17,707 nucleotides of DNA, from positions 1 through 17,707 of the forward strand of contig CAZOHH010000048.1 in NCBI GenBank assembly GCA_964579735.1, given 5' to 3'. Of this stretch, positions 1-8,270 are shown in pieces. A program made the position numbers and the translations under genes. The notes beneath the pieces are model-generated. The model did not search any database. It was not told the origin of the DNA and worked only from the letters and a program-made list of their open reading frames with translations. Numbering within the stretch: the first letter of the stretch is position 1; each line of letters opens with the position of its first letter. Source of the stretch: CAILLO01 sp964579735. GTDB lineage: Bacteria > Bacillota > Clostridia > Saccharofermentanales > UBA5734.

Positions 1-768
1 AAGGATGGTCAGGCCGTCGATGACTTCAGGGGTGTTGTAGTTCTTGGGGTTCATTTCCGCCATGAAGGCCTTGCCAGCTGCGGACTTGGTGGCGATGATC
101 GAGCTGAGCCAGAGGTTGGAGAGCCAGCCGGAGTCCGCGGTGTCCATGGACAGCGGCACGATTCCCTTGGCCTTGAGGGTGGCGCAGACGGTGAGGAATT
201 CTTCCCAGGTCTTCGCAGGCGTCACGCCTGCCTGGGTGAAGAGGTCCTTGTTGTAGAAGTAGCCCATGACGCCCTTTTCATCGGGCAGCGAATAGACTTT
301 GCCGTCGCGGCTGTTGAAGTCGAGCGTGAGCTGGTCGAAAGAGGCCTTCCATGCCGCGTCGGCATCCAGATAAGGGGTCAGGTCGGTGACGGCCTTCTTC
401 TCGAGGGCCATATCGAGGAGGTTGTATCCGCCGGCATACACGAGGTCGGGGAGTTCGTTGGCGGAGAGCAGGATCTTGATCTTGTCGACGTAGGCCTGAT
501 CGCCCGGGATCTCTTCGATTTCGATCTTGATCTTGCCGGCATTCGCGGCGTTGAACTGCTTGATGACTTCGGCGAGCACGGGGGCGGAGGAGTTGACGCC
601 GACCTGGAAGGTCGGATACTTCAACACCACTTCCTTGGCAGGCACGGGTGTGGCCGTCGCGGCGGCCGTGGGCGCCGTGGTGGTCGCAGGGGTGCAGCCA
701 GCCAGGACAGAGACCAACATGGAGACGACGAGGACGCAGAGCAGAATCCTTGTGCGGGTGATTTTCAT
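1..768 (-). CDS. ABC transporter solute-binding lipoprotein, probably sugar-type (C-terminus outside window)
   Basis: This is an extracellular solute-binding protein of an ABC importer; it captures substrate, most likely a carbohydrate, at the outer face of the membrane. The first 256 codons are seen and the frame stays open to position 1. Residues 1-24 form a lipoprotein signal: basic start MKITRTR, hydrophobic core, then lipobox LAGC with the lipidated Cys at 25. A Thr/Ala/Pro linker follows. The mature part has features usual in family 1 binding proteins: VIKQFNAANAGKIKIEIEEI near residues 68-87, then LPDLVYAGG, then MGYFYNKDLF with T-WEEF downstream. The start at 768 is set by AAGGAGGA at 775-782, six bases upstream. 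Permease genes would be expected beyond the left edge. The family is clear; the substrate is inferred only. Confidence 0.9.
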   Translation of the reverse strand, partial: MKITRTRILLCVLVVSMLVSVLAGCTPATTTAPTAAATATPVPAKEVVLKYPTFQVGVNSSAPVLAEVIKQFNAANAGKIKIEIEEIPGDQAYVDKIKILLSANELPDLVYAGGYNLLDMALEKKAVTDLTPYLDADAAWKASFDQLTLDFNSRDGKVYSLPDEKGVMGYFYNKDLFTQAGVTPAKTWEEFLTVCATLKAKGIVPLSMDTADSGWLSNLWLSSIIATKSAAGKAFMAEMNPKNYNTPEVIDGLTIL

Positions 769-792
769 GGTTCATCCTCCTTGCAATCTTGT

Positions 793-821
793 AGGGTACC
801 AGAACAACAGGCAGGGTTCAA
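793..821 (-). promoter_or_regulatory. Candidate sigma-70-type promoter for the solute-binding lipoprotein
   Basis: On the minus strand TTGAAC (816-821) is followed after 17 bases by TACCCT (793-798). The -35 matches four of six consensus bases and the -10 keeps only the TA...T frame. It lies about 25 bases upstream of the start codon. A separate promoter is reasonable because a strong hairpin precedes it. Confidence 0.3.
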
Positions 822-1012
822 AGCCCTTGTATCCATTTAATGAAATTCAATGCCCTTTGGAAAGGCTGATTTTTGCCTGAACCTATTAGAATTTTGCACT
901 CATTCTCGTGCCTCGGAGTGCGGTCTTCTTCGTCGGATTGCACATCCGAGATATTTGTCGTTGCTATGAATATATTGTCTTCGCGGAAGTGGAGCGAGGT
1001 CGGATCCTCGGG

Positions 1013-1045
1013 AAAGGCCCCGGCGAATAGTTCGCCGGGGCCTTT
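1013..1045 (-). terminator. Strong hairpin, likely transcription terminator of the deacetylase gene
   Basis: A perfect 15-bp stem (AAAGGCCCCGGCGAA, 1013-1027, with its complement at 1031-1045) closes on a three-base TAG loop. It sits 27 bases after the deacetylase stop codon. On the minus strand the stem ends in CCTTTC, so the U-tract is short, as is common in GC-rich genomes. It could instead act as an attenuator or mRNA-stabilising element between two co-directional genes. Confidence 0.7.
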
Positions 1046-1072
1046 CGGAACAGGACGCAGTGTGCGGTCCTG

Positions 1073-4000
1073 TCAGCTGACGAGGCCTGGCTTGGCGGAT
1101 ACGACGGCCGTGAACGGTCCGTAGTACTTCACCCCGCCGACGGTGCGATAGGCCCTGATGTGGTAGTAGTAGGTCCTGCCCAGGGTCAGGAAGGTATTGG
1201 TGACGGAGAGACCCGTAGTCTGCTTGTAGTAGGTCCAACCGCTGGTCGGGTAGGCAGAGCGCCAGATGTCATAGCCGGTGGCGCCGTCCACCGCGTTCCA
1301 GGACACCAGGATGCTCCTCGTGCTGACGCCGTGGGCCTGCAGTCCGGTGGGCTGCGCAGGCAGAGGCTTCGCGGAGGCGAGGTTGGAGTAGGCGCTGTAG
1401 ACCGTCTTGTTCAAGCAGGTCGCATAGGCGACGATCTTGAAGTAGTAGGTCCTGCCCATCGCGAGGCCGGTGATGTCGTCGGTGCTGAGGTTTCCATCGA
1501 CCGTCGCGACGAGCGCGTAGGTTCCGAACTGGCTGGTCGCGCGGAAGACTGCATAGGACTGGGCGCCTTCCGTAGCGGTCCAGGTCAGACGGGCCAGGTT
1601 GTATCCGATGCCCTTGGCCACGAGGTTGGTCACGGGAGTCTTCAACCAGTGGGCCTGGAGTTCCATGGAGTAGGTGACCACATCGTGGTCGAAGTCCCAA
1701 GGGGCGACGGCAGTGGAGATGTCGCGGGTGAAGACCATGCCGTGGGCCTCACGGAACCAGCCGACGAATACATAGCCATCCCTCGTGGGGGCCGCGGGAG
1801 CGGTGATCAGATCGCCGAAGTCGACGTCGATGCTGCCGACGGCCGTGCCGCCATTGCTGTCGAACGTGACGGTCTCGACGGAGGGGCTCCACGCCGCATA
1901 GAGCGTGGTGTCATCGGTCACGGTGTCTGCTGTGAAGTCCCACGCGGTCGTGAGGGCTTCATCGGAGTACCAGCCTTCGAAGTCGAATCCGAGCTTCGAG
2001 GGGTCTGCAGGTTCTTCGACCAGGGAGCCGGGCTTGACGCTCAGAGCCGTGACGTCGGTGCCGCCGTTGGAATTGAAAGCCACGGTCACGTTGTCGCGGG
2101 TGGTCATGCTCAGCAGGTTGGCATAGAGCTTGTATGCGCCGGGGACGAGGCTCTGGAGCTGACGTTCCCAGACGATCGCGCTGTAGGTGTAGCTTCCGCC
2201 ATTGGCCATAGGCATGTAGATGATGGCGGGGCGTCCGCTCGTGGCGTCACCGGGATCCAGTCCATAGAACAGGACCTGGTAGCCGTCCGTGGTCACATCA
2301 CCGATCGGGTTCGTGGCGCTGTTGCCGGGAGTCCACTCCGTGCGCTGCTGCTTCCAGCCATTCCAGACGCTGGAGGTGGAGGTGAAGGGTCCGGTTCCGG
2401 TCAGGCCGAGGTCGATGCCGAAGTAGAAGCGATTGGCTTCGATCTGGGTCTGCGTTCCGAAATTCATGTAGACGGCGGCGTTCTCGTTGTTGATGTTGGT
2501 GCCGCCCAACAGGAACGGGACGGGGGCGAGCGGCATGCGGTTGCTGACCCTGGCGTTCTGGTAATGGACCACCAGGTTGCCGCCGGCGTTCGCGAAGTCG
2601 GTGAGGACACCGACCTTGGTCTGGATGGCGGGGAGGTTGGTCCAGGCCATCTTGCCGACGACGATGGTGTCGAAGCGGGCCTTGAGTGCGACGCCGTTGG
2701 TCAGGTCGGCCGTCGTCAGCTTGGTGACGTTGGTCGTGCCCTGTCCTGCGACGCTGTACATCAGGCGGATGTAGTCGACCACGTAGTCGTCCATGCCGGT
2801 CACGACGTATCCGACGCGGAGGCCGTCGCTCACGGCGAAGTCGGAGACGGTGAGATTCTGGAGCGAAGCGCGGTAGTAGTTCTGCTGGTTGATATGGGAG
2901 TAGTTGATGACCGGGAAGCCTTCATTGAAGCCATGGCTGCCATAGGTGGCCAGGACTTGCACCTGCTTGCTGCCTTCGAAGGCCGCCGGGACCTGCATGT
3001 GGAGGTAGACGGTCTGTTCGCCGCCCTGGCTCGCGATGCTGATGGTCTCGGAATCTCCGGTCCAACCGGAAACGGTCGCGGAAACAACGATGTCGTTGGC
3101 TGCGGTCGTCATGTTGTTCTTGACGACGACGGAAACGATGGACTCCTGTCCATCCGGGCTCTTCTTCAGCATCGCGTTCTCATTGTTGAGTAGCAGCGAT
3201 ACCTTGGGAACGATGCGCAGCGAGGGGACCTTGGCTGCGGAATAGTTGTGGGCCGCCGCGGTGAAGACCGCAGATGCGGTGATCGGGGAGTCGCTGTAGG
3301 GCTGGTAGCTCAGGGTGGTGATGCCGGCCGTGATCTGCTCTGCCGTGGCGCGCTGCGTCTCGCTGTTCCATGTGGACGCGGGACCCGACAGGGAGCCGTA
3401 CGGGAAGCTCGCGTTGCGGGAGGGCATGTACTCGTCATAGGGGGCGTTGAACGGACCCGTGTAGTTCGTATAGCTGTCCGGGACCGTCACGTTGTAGATA
3501 TAGGTTTTCCCGATGACGATGCTGTTCTGCGAAATGTTCGCGGGTGCCGTGTTCTCGGTCACGACCCATCCGGCCGGGACCTTGATCATGGTGGGAAGGC
3601 CATCGGCCATGGAGGTCGACGGGAAGGTCACCAGACCCGCGGCGCCGGCCTGTCGGACATAGGTCTTGACGGTGATCTTCGCGGTCTGGCCAGGGGTCAG
3701 GTCGTAGTCGTCGCTGGTGATGTCGATGCTGACCGCATAAATCTGATTGGTGATCTTGTTGATGCGGGCGCGGAGGAGGTCGATCCAGTGCTGGGTCACA
3801 CCGTCCGCGACGGCGGCTTCGGAGGAGTAGCCGGCGGTTCCGATCAGGGTCTGGAGAGCGTCCAGATCCGCGGAGAAGGCGGCGATCTCATCCGTGCTGC
3901 CGAGGTAGTTGGTGATGCTGAAGGTGTCGCGCAGCGCGGCGGCGTCGATCTTCATCTGGTCGGTGATGGTCTTGACGGCGGCCATGCGGGTCGCGTCGAG

Positions 4001-5041
4001 GATTTCCTTGTAGATCCTGTCGTAGGAGATGTCGACGCCGCCGAAGAGGGTCGAGGAGTCGGTGGCGGTGGTGACGGCGGCGGACTTGCCCTTCAGGGCC
4101 CATGTCGTCTTGGATTCACCCTTGGGAGCGGAGGGCGACACGTTCTGGCACTTGTGCATGCCGCGTCCGAGGTTGCCCCATTCTGCGTAGGACATGGCGA
4201 GCAGGTTGTCATAGGCGCCGTTGTCCACGACGAGGTTCACGTTGCCCGTCAGGTTGTCGAGAAGGGCAGGGGTGGCGGTGATCTGCGCGCTGGTGGGAAT
4301 CGTCCCGTCCGCATTGCGCGTGTAGGTCGCAGTCGCTGAAGCATACAGCTTCGCAGGCTGCCATGCGGGCAGCGCGGTGCCGTCGTAGTCCTTGACCACG
4401 TAGCTGGCGTCGCCGGCCATCGCATAGGCGGCGCGGGCGATATAACCGTTGGCCTGGTGCTGGCCATGGCCGCCGTAGCCCCAGTGGCCGCTGATGAAGA
4501 CGTCGGGACGGTCCTTGCGGATCAGACGGGCCAGGTTGTAGGCATAGATCTGCCACTGCCAGTTGCCGGCCTGCTGATAGTTCGCGGAAAGGGTGTTGTT
4601 CTCGATCAGCGATTCGGCAAGGGATACCGAGTATCCGAAGTCGTACGCGCCGACGTAGAACTGCTTGCAGCGGTCGAACATGCGGGCCGCGAGCAGTTCC
4701 TGGGAGCGGATCACGCCCAGGGCGCCGTAGAGCTCCTGGCCGATCCAGTTGTCGCCGCCCTCGCCCCAGTTGGACACGGCGTAGCCGCCATCCACCTTGA
4801 AGCCCCAATAGAGGTTCGCGAGGAAAGCGTTGCTTTCATCATCCGGATGCGCACCCATGTACATAACGTTGCCGAGATTCGGCAGGGCCTGCAGATCCCT
4901 CAAGAGCTCGGTGACGCCCTTGTTGGTGTCTGCGTACTGCTGGTCGATCTGGATCGTGGCGAAGGACATGGCGGGCACGAGTCCGATGAGCATGGCGATG
5001 ACGACGAGGAGGCTGATGACATTCCTAGACCTGCTTTTCAT
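1073..5041 (-). CDS. Secreted multidomain PIG-L (LmbE-like) family deacetylase with InlB-type repeats and FN3 domains
   Basis: This is a large secreted protein (1322 aa) with an N-terminal zinc-dependent deacetylase domain of the PIG-L/LmbE family, whose members remove N-acetyl groups from amino sugars. A signal peptide (1-28, MKSRSR, hydrophobic core, SFA) is followed by AHPDDE at 64-69 and a second metal-site motif HGQH at 192-195. The middle (about 350-740) looks like beta-sandwich domains. Residues 741-980 resemble a glutamine-amidotransferase-like fold. Two Listeria-Bacteroides (InlB B) repeats with F-SNGG and GW motifs lie at about 984-1051 and 1055-1132, then two fibronectin III domains at 1134-1322. 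There is no LPXTG or C-terminal membrane anchor. The start at 5041 has AGGAG seven bases upstream; an in-frame ATG 12 codons earlier lacks one and would spoil the signal peptide. The substrate is unknown; cell-wall or host glycans are possible. Confidence 0.88.
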   Translation of the reverse strand: MKSRSRNVISLLVVIAMLIGLVPAMSFATIQIDQQYADTNKGVTELLRDLQALPNLGNVMYMGAHPDDESNAFLANLYWGFKVDGGYAVSNWGEGGDNWIGQELYGALGVIRSQELLAARMFDRCKQFYVGAYDFGYSVSLAESLIENNTLSANYQQAGNWQWQIYAYNLARLIRKDRPDVFISGHWGYGGHGQHQANGYIARAAYAMAGDASYVVKDYDGTALPAWQPAKLYASATATYTRNADGTIPTSAQITATPALLDNLTGNVNLVVDNGAYDNLLAMSYAEWGNLGRGMHKCQNVSPSAPKGESKTTWALKGKSAAVTTATDSSTLFGGVDISYDRIYKEILDATRMAAVKTITDQMKIDAAALRDTFSITNYLGSTDEIAAFSADLDALQTLIGTAGYSSEAAVADGVTQHWIDLLRARINKITNQIYAVSIDITSDDYDLTPGQTAKITVKTYVRQAGAAGLVTFPSTSMADGLPTMIKVPAGWVVTENTAPANISQNSIVIGKTYIYNVTVPDSYTNYTGPFNAPYDEYMPSRNASFPYGSLSGPASTWNSETQRATAEQITAGITTLSYQPYSDSPITASAVFTAAAHNYSAAKVPSLRIVPKVSLLLNNENAMLKKSPDGQESIVSVVVKNNMTTAANDIVVSATVSGWTGDSETISIASQGGEQTVYLHMQVPAAFEGSKQVQVLATYGSHGFNEGFPVINYSHINQQNYYRASLQNLTVSDFAVSDGLRVGYVVTGMDDYVVDYIRLMYSVAGQGTTNVTKLTTADLTNGVALKARFDTIVVGKMAWTNLPAIQTKVGVLTDFANAGGNLVVHYQNARVSNRMPLAPVPFLLGGTNINNENAAVYMNFGTQTQIEANRFYFGIDLGLTGTGPFTSTSSVWNGWKQQRTEWTPGNSATNPIGDVTTDGYQVLFYGLDPGDATSGRPAIIYMPMANGGSYTYSAIVWERQLQSLVPGAYKLYANLLSMTTRDNVTVAFNSNGGTDVTALSVKPGSLVEEPADPSKLGFDFEGWYSDEALTTAWDFTADTVTDDTTLYAAWSPSVETVTFDSNGGTAVGSIDVDFGDLITAPAAPTRDGYVFVGWFREAHGMVFTRDISTAVAPWDFDHDVVTYSMELQAHWLKTPVTNLVAKGIGYNLARLTWTATEGAQSYAVFRATSQFGTYALVATVDGNLSTDDITGLAMGRTYYFKIVAYATCLNKTVYSAYSNLASAKPLPAQPTGLQAHGVSTRSILVSWNAVDGATGYDIWRSAYPTSGWTYYKQTTGLSVTNTFLTLGRTYYYHIRAYRTVGGVKYYGPFTAVVSAKPGLVS

Positions 5042-5260
5042 GTTTCCTCTCCTTTCGACAGATAGGGGTATCCGCATTTGATTAAACTAGAGCCGGAGAG
5101 GCAAAGGAACGTAAACAATTGTCGGCAGATGGGAAATATTTGACCAGTTCCACAGACTTTCCCCGAATTACCATGTCGATTTTGTGTTTTCTGTAAGTTT
5201 GTTGTCCGGCTATGGTTTTTTTGACGTCCTTGGAGCTTCCGGATTGGTATAATGCCTTCC
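5042..5260. promoter_or_regulatory. Divergent AT-rich promoter region
   Basis: This 219-base gap separates the divergent deacetylase and exporter genes and is clearly more AT-rich than either. The plus side ends in an extended -10 box directly before the exporter start. On the minus side no convincing -35/-10 pair is seen; AGTTTAAT (around 5081-5088) is the best -10-like stretch. An 8-bp palindrome ACAATTGT lies near 5115-5122 and is a possible operator half. No gene is seen. Confidence 0.5.
5245..5253 (+). promoter_or_regulatory. Extended -10 promoter for a leaderless exporter mRNA
   Basis: TGGTATAAT is a perfect -10 hexamer (5248-5253) with the TGn extension. TTGACG at 5221-5226 would be a good -35, but the 21-base spacer is too long, so the extended -10 may work alone. 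The start codon ATG (5261) is only seven bases after the hexamer, where transcription should begin. Confidence 0.6.
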
Positions 5261-6988
5261 ATGAAGCACATCATCCGTCTCTTCCGTCTTGCGAAACCAT
5301 GGGCGGGTTACCTGATCGCGGCGACCGTCGCGCTGTTCCTGATCACGGGAATCAATCTCTATGCGCCCTCGGTAACCCGGCGGATCCTCGCCATCGTCGA
5401 GACCGGGGACTACGCCGATTCCGTCGGCACGATCACGGCTCTCGGGCTCGTGCTCCTTGGGCTCTTCGCCTTCCGCGCTCTCCTCCAGTTCGTGAACAAC
5501 TACTTCTCGCACTTCGCGTCCTGGCGCCTCGTCTCGCGCCTGCGCTGCGACGTGTACGACCATTTCCAGAAGCTCTCCATGAGCTACTATCACGACAAGC
5601 AGACCGGCCAGCTCATGTCCCGCGTGGTCAACGACACGTCGACCTTCGAGAACCTGATCGCGCATGCGCTCCAGGACCTCGCGACCAACGTGCTCACGCT
5701 GGTCGGCGTCTTCGCGATCCTCGTCTCCATCGATCCCCTGCTGACGCTCCTGGTCTGCCTCCCCATTCCTTTCATCGCGCTCCTTTCCGTCGTCCTGCGG
5801 AAGATCAGGAAGAACTTCAAGCTCGGCCAGGTCAAGATCGCCGAACTGAACGCCATGCTCCAGGACAACTTCTCGGGGATGAAGGAGATCCAGGTCTTCA
5901 ACAAGCAGGACTATGAACTGGGACGCGTCTCGGAGAAGTCCACCGAGCACTCCAGCGCCCTGATCAAGGCGCTCTTCTACTCCGGGATCCTGAACCCGTC
6001 CGTCGGCTTCATCTCCTCCATCGGCACCGTCGTCGTCCTGATCGCCGGCCCCATCCTCGCTCTGAACATGGGGTTGAAGATCTCCGACGTCGTCGCGTTC
6101 CTGCTGTACCTGAACCTCTTCTACGCACCGGTGTCCACCCTGACGCGCCTCGTCGAGGACATGCAGCTGGCGCTGGCTGGCGCCGAACGCGTCTTCGAGG
6201 TGCTGGACTCGGAGCCCGACATCAAGGATGCGCCGGGCGCCAGGAAGGTAGGCCGCCTGTCCGGCGAGTTATCGTTCGAGCACGTCGGTTTCTCCTATAA
6301 GGACGACCTTCCCGTCCTCGAGGACATCAGCTTCGAAGTCGGAGCCGGACGCATGCTGGCGCTCGTCGGTCCGACCGGCGTGGGAAAGACGACGGTGTCC
6401 GCGCTGATCGCCCGCTTCTACGAACCGAAGTCCGGACGCATCACCATGGACGGAATCGATATCCGGGACATGACCCTCGAAAGCCTGCGCGACCAGCTCA
6501 GCCTGGTGCTTCAGGACGTATTCCTGTTCAACGGGACGATTTCCGAAAACATCGCCTACGGCTGCGAGGACATGAACCAGGACGATATCGAGAAAGCCGC
6601 CCGCGCCGCATGCATCCACGACTACATCGATTCACTGCCCGAACGCTATGCGACCCTCGTCGGCGAGCGGGGCGTCCGACTGAGCGGCGGCCAGAAGCAG
6701 CGCATCTCCATCGCCCGCTCGGTCCTGCGCAATTCCCCGATCCTGATCCTGGACGAGGCGACCTCGGCCGTGGACACGGAGACCGAGTCGGAGATCCAGA
6801 AGGCCATCCACCAGCTCGCCGGCACGAGGACGTTGATCGTCATCGCCCACCGCCTGTCCACGGTCCGGCTGGCCGACGAGATCCTGGTCCTGGAGAACGG
6901 CCGGGTAGCGGAGCGCGGTCGGCACGAGGAGCTCTTGGCCCTGGACGGAACATATGCCGGTCTCTGCCGGTCGCAGTCCCTGACCTGA
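5261..6988 (+). CDS. ABC exporter half-transporter (fused membrane and ATPase domains)
   Basis: This 575-aa protein is a typical ABC-type exporter half-transporter that should work as a homo- or heterodimer in the cytoplasmic membrane, exporting lipid, peptide or drug. A six-helix membrane domain covers about residues 10-300. The ATPase domain has Walker A GPTGVGKTT (370-378), the Q-loop (Q418), signature LSGGQ (474-478), Walker B ILILDE with catalytic Glu 499, and switch His 530. All catalytic motifs are intact. The ATG at 5261 is preferred over the in-frame ATG at 5252, because the latter overlaps the TATAAT box. No ribosome binding site is present, consistent with leaderless translation. 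An MFS gene follows 47 bases downstream in the same direction. The substrate cannot be read from the sequence. Confidence 0.93.
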   Translation: MKHIIRLFRLAKPWAGYLIAATVALFLITGINLYAPSVTRRILAIVETGDYADSVGTITALGLVLLGLFAFRALLQFVNNYFSHFASWRLVSRLRCDVYDHFQKLSMSYYHDKQTGQLMSRVVNDTSTFENLIAHALQDLATNVLTLVGVFAILVSIDPLLTLLVCLPIPFIALLSVVLRKIRKNFKLGQVKIAELNAMLQDNFSGMKEIQVFNKQDYELGRVSEKSTEHSSALIKALFYSGILNPSVGFISSIGTVVVLIAGPILALNMGLKISDVVAFLLYLNLFYAPVSTLTRLVEDMQLALAGAERVFEVLDSEPDIKDAPGARKVGRLSGELSFEHVGFSYKDDLPVLEDISFEVGAGRMLALVGPTGVGKTTVSALIARFYEPKSGRITMDGIDIRDMTLESLRDQLSLVLQDVFLFNGTISENIAYGCEDMNQDDIEKAARAACIHDYIDSLPERYATLVGERGVRLSGGQKQRISIARSVLRNSPILILDEATSAVDTETESEIQKAIHQLAGTRTLIVIAHRLSTVRLADEILVLENGRVAERGRHEELLALDGTYAGLCRSQSLT

Positions 6989-7035
6989 ACGAACGGGTTC
7001 CGCCGGTACAACAGCGTCTATTGGAGGTCGAGCCG

Positions 7036-8265
7036 ATGACCCTTGACCGCGACGTCCGTCTCCTCTTCGCCACCCGCTCCATCCGCCTTTTCGCCTACGG
7101 ATTCCTCTCCATCGTCCTCGCGCTCTATCTCGAGGCCGTCGGGCTCGGCAAGGTGCAGATCGGCCTGCTCATGACTCTCACGCTGCTCGGCGACGCCGGC
7201 GTCACGCTGTGGATCACGACTTCGGCGGACCGGATCGGGCGCAAGAAGATGCTGGTCTTCGGCGCCCTGCTCATGGTCCTGTCGGGCGTCGTGTTCCTGC
7301 TGACATCGGACTTCACGCTGCTCCTGATCGCCGGCGTCGTCGGCGTCATCAGCCCGAGCGGCAACGAAATCGGACCCTTCCTTTCCCTCGAGCAGGCTTC
7401 GCTCTCCCAGAAGATCCCGGACGGGAAGCGCACGAAGGTCTTCGCCTGGTACAATCTCGCCGGCTCCTTCTCGACGGCTTTCGGAGCCCTCGCCGGCGGC
7501 TGGCTCTCCCAGGCTCTCGTATCCGGCGGAATGGCTCCGCTCGCTTCCTACCGTACCATCCTGCTCGGCTATTCACTGGCGGGCGGCGCGATCGCACTGC
7601 TGTTCCTACTGCTATCGAACGCGGTCGAGGTGCGACCGAGGGAGCCGGTCCTGGAAGTCGCATCCGCAAGCCGCTTCGGACTGCACAAGTCGAAGAAGAC
7701 CGTCTTCAAGCTGAGCGGTCTGTTCGCGCTCGACGCATTCGCCGGCGGCTTCGTGATCCAGAGCCTGATCGTCTACTGGTTCCACCTGCGCTTCGGAATG
7801 GACACCGGCGCTCTGGGCACGCTGTTCTTCGGCGCGAACCTGCTGGCCGGCGTCTCCGCCCTGCTCGCTTCCCGCATCGCGGCGAAGATCGGGCTGATCC
7901 GGACCATGGTCTTCACGCACCTGCCGTCCAACGTCCTGCTCTGCCTCGTGCCGCTGATGCCGGTCCCGTGGCTCGCCGTCGTCGTCCTGCTGATGCGCTT
8001 CTCCATCTCGCAGATGGACGTGCCCACGCGGCAGTCCTACACCATGGCCGTCGTCGCGCCCGACGAGCGGTCCGCCGCGTCGGGCATCACGACCATTGCC
8101 CGCTCGCTCGGCGCCTCCGTCTCCCCTGCCCTGTCCGGCATGCTTCTCTCCGTGGCGGGCCTGATGAGCCTGCCCTTCCTGATCGGTGGCGGCTTGAAGA
8201 TCGTCTACGACCTGCTGCTCTACCGCAGCTTCCGAAAGTCCGGCGTTCCCGACGAGACGAAGTAG
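7036..8265 (+). CDS. Major facilitator superfamily transporter
   Basis: This is a 409-aa integral membrane transporter of the MFS type with two six-helix halves and a charged central loop around residues 195-225. The family signature between helices 2 and 3 is seen as ADRIGRKK near residues 64-71. The second half contains a DVPTRQSY motif of the kind found in several drug- and metabolite-efflux members. The start at 7036 is set by GGAGG at 7023-7027. It is probably co-transcribed with the ABC exporter upstream, so both may export related compounds, but this is inference. Its stop lies five bases from the stop of the convergent serpin gene, with no clear terminator between. Confidence 0.88.
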   Translation: MTLDRDVRLLFATRSIRLFAYGFLSIVLALYLEAVGLGKVQIGLLMTLTLLGDAGVTLWITTSADRIGRKKMLVFGALLMVLSGVVFLLTSDFTLLLIAGVVGVISPSGNEIGPFLSLEQASLSQKIPDGKRTKVFAWYNLAGSFSTAFGALAGGWLSQALVSGGMAPLASYRTILLGYSLAGGAIALLFLLLSNAVEVRPREPVLEVASASRFGLHKSKKTVFKLSGLFALDAFAGGFVIQSLIVYWFHLRFGMDTGALGTLFFGANLLAGVSALLASRIAAKIGLIRTMVFTHLPSNVLLCLVPLMPVPWLAVVVLLMRFSISQMDVPTRQSYTMAVVAPDERSAASGITTIARSLGASVSPALSGMLLSVAGLMSLPFLIGGGLKIVYDLLLYRSFRKSGVPDETK

Positions 8266-8270
8266 CGAGT

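Larger units (their letters stand above)
769..1072. other. Intergenic region between deacetylase and binding-protein genes
   Basis: This 304-base gap is more AT-rich than the flanking genes, especially at 820-980. It holds a strong hairpin next to the deacetylase stop (1013-1045), a possible minus-strand promoter (793-821) and the ribosome binding site of the lipoprotein gene (775-782). A short inverted repeat TGAAATTCA lies near 840-848, upstream of the possible -35 box, and could be a regulator site, but it is too short to rely on. I see no gene here. Confidence 0.6.

Noticed and set aside
1160..4339. Two long plus-strand open frames (1160-3193 and 3248-4339) opposite the deacetylase
   Set aside because: They encode low-complexity Gly/Val/Asp/Arg-rich protein with no recognisable family, have no binding site, and lie wholly antisense to a gene with clear domains. 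Long antisense frames are expected from GC-rich codon bias.
7015..7022. CGTCTATT before the MFS gene, shared with the proposed ECF promoter
   Set aside because: No matching -35 lies 16-17 bases upstream, and CGTCTA is common in this sequence as Val-Tyr-type codons, so the match is not informative.
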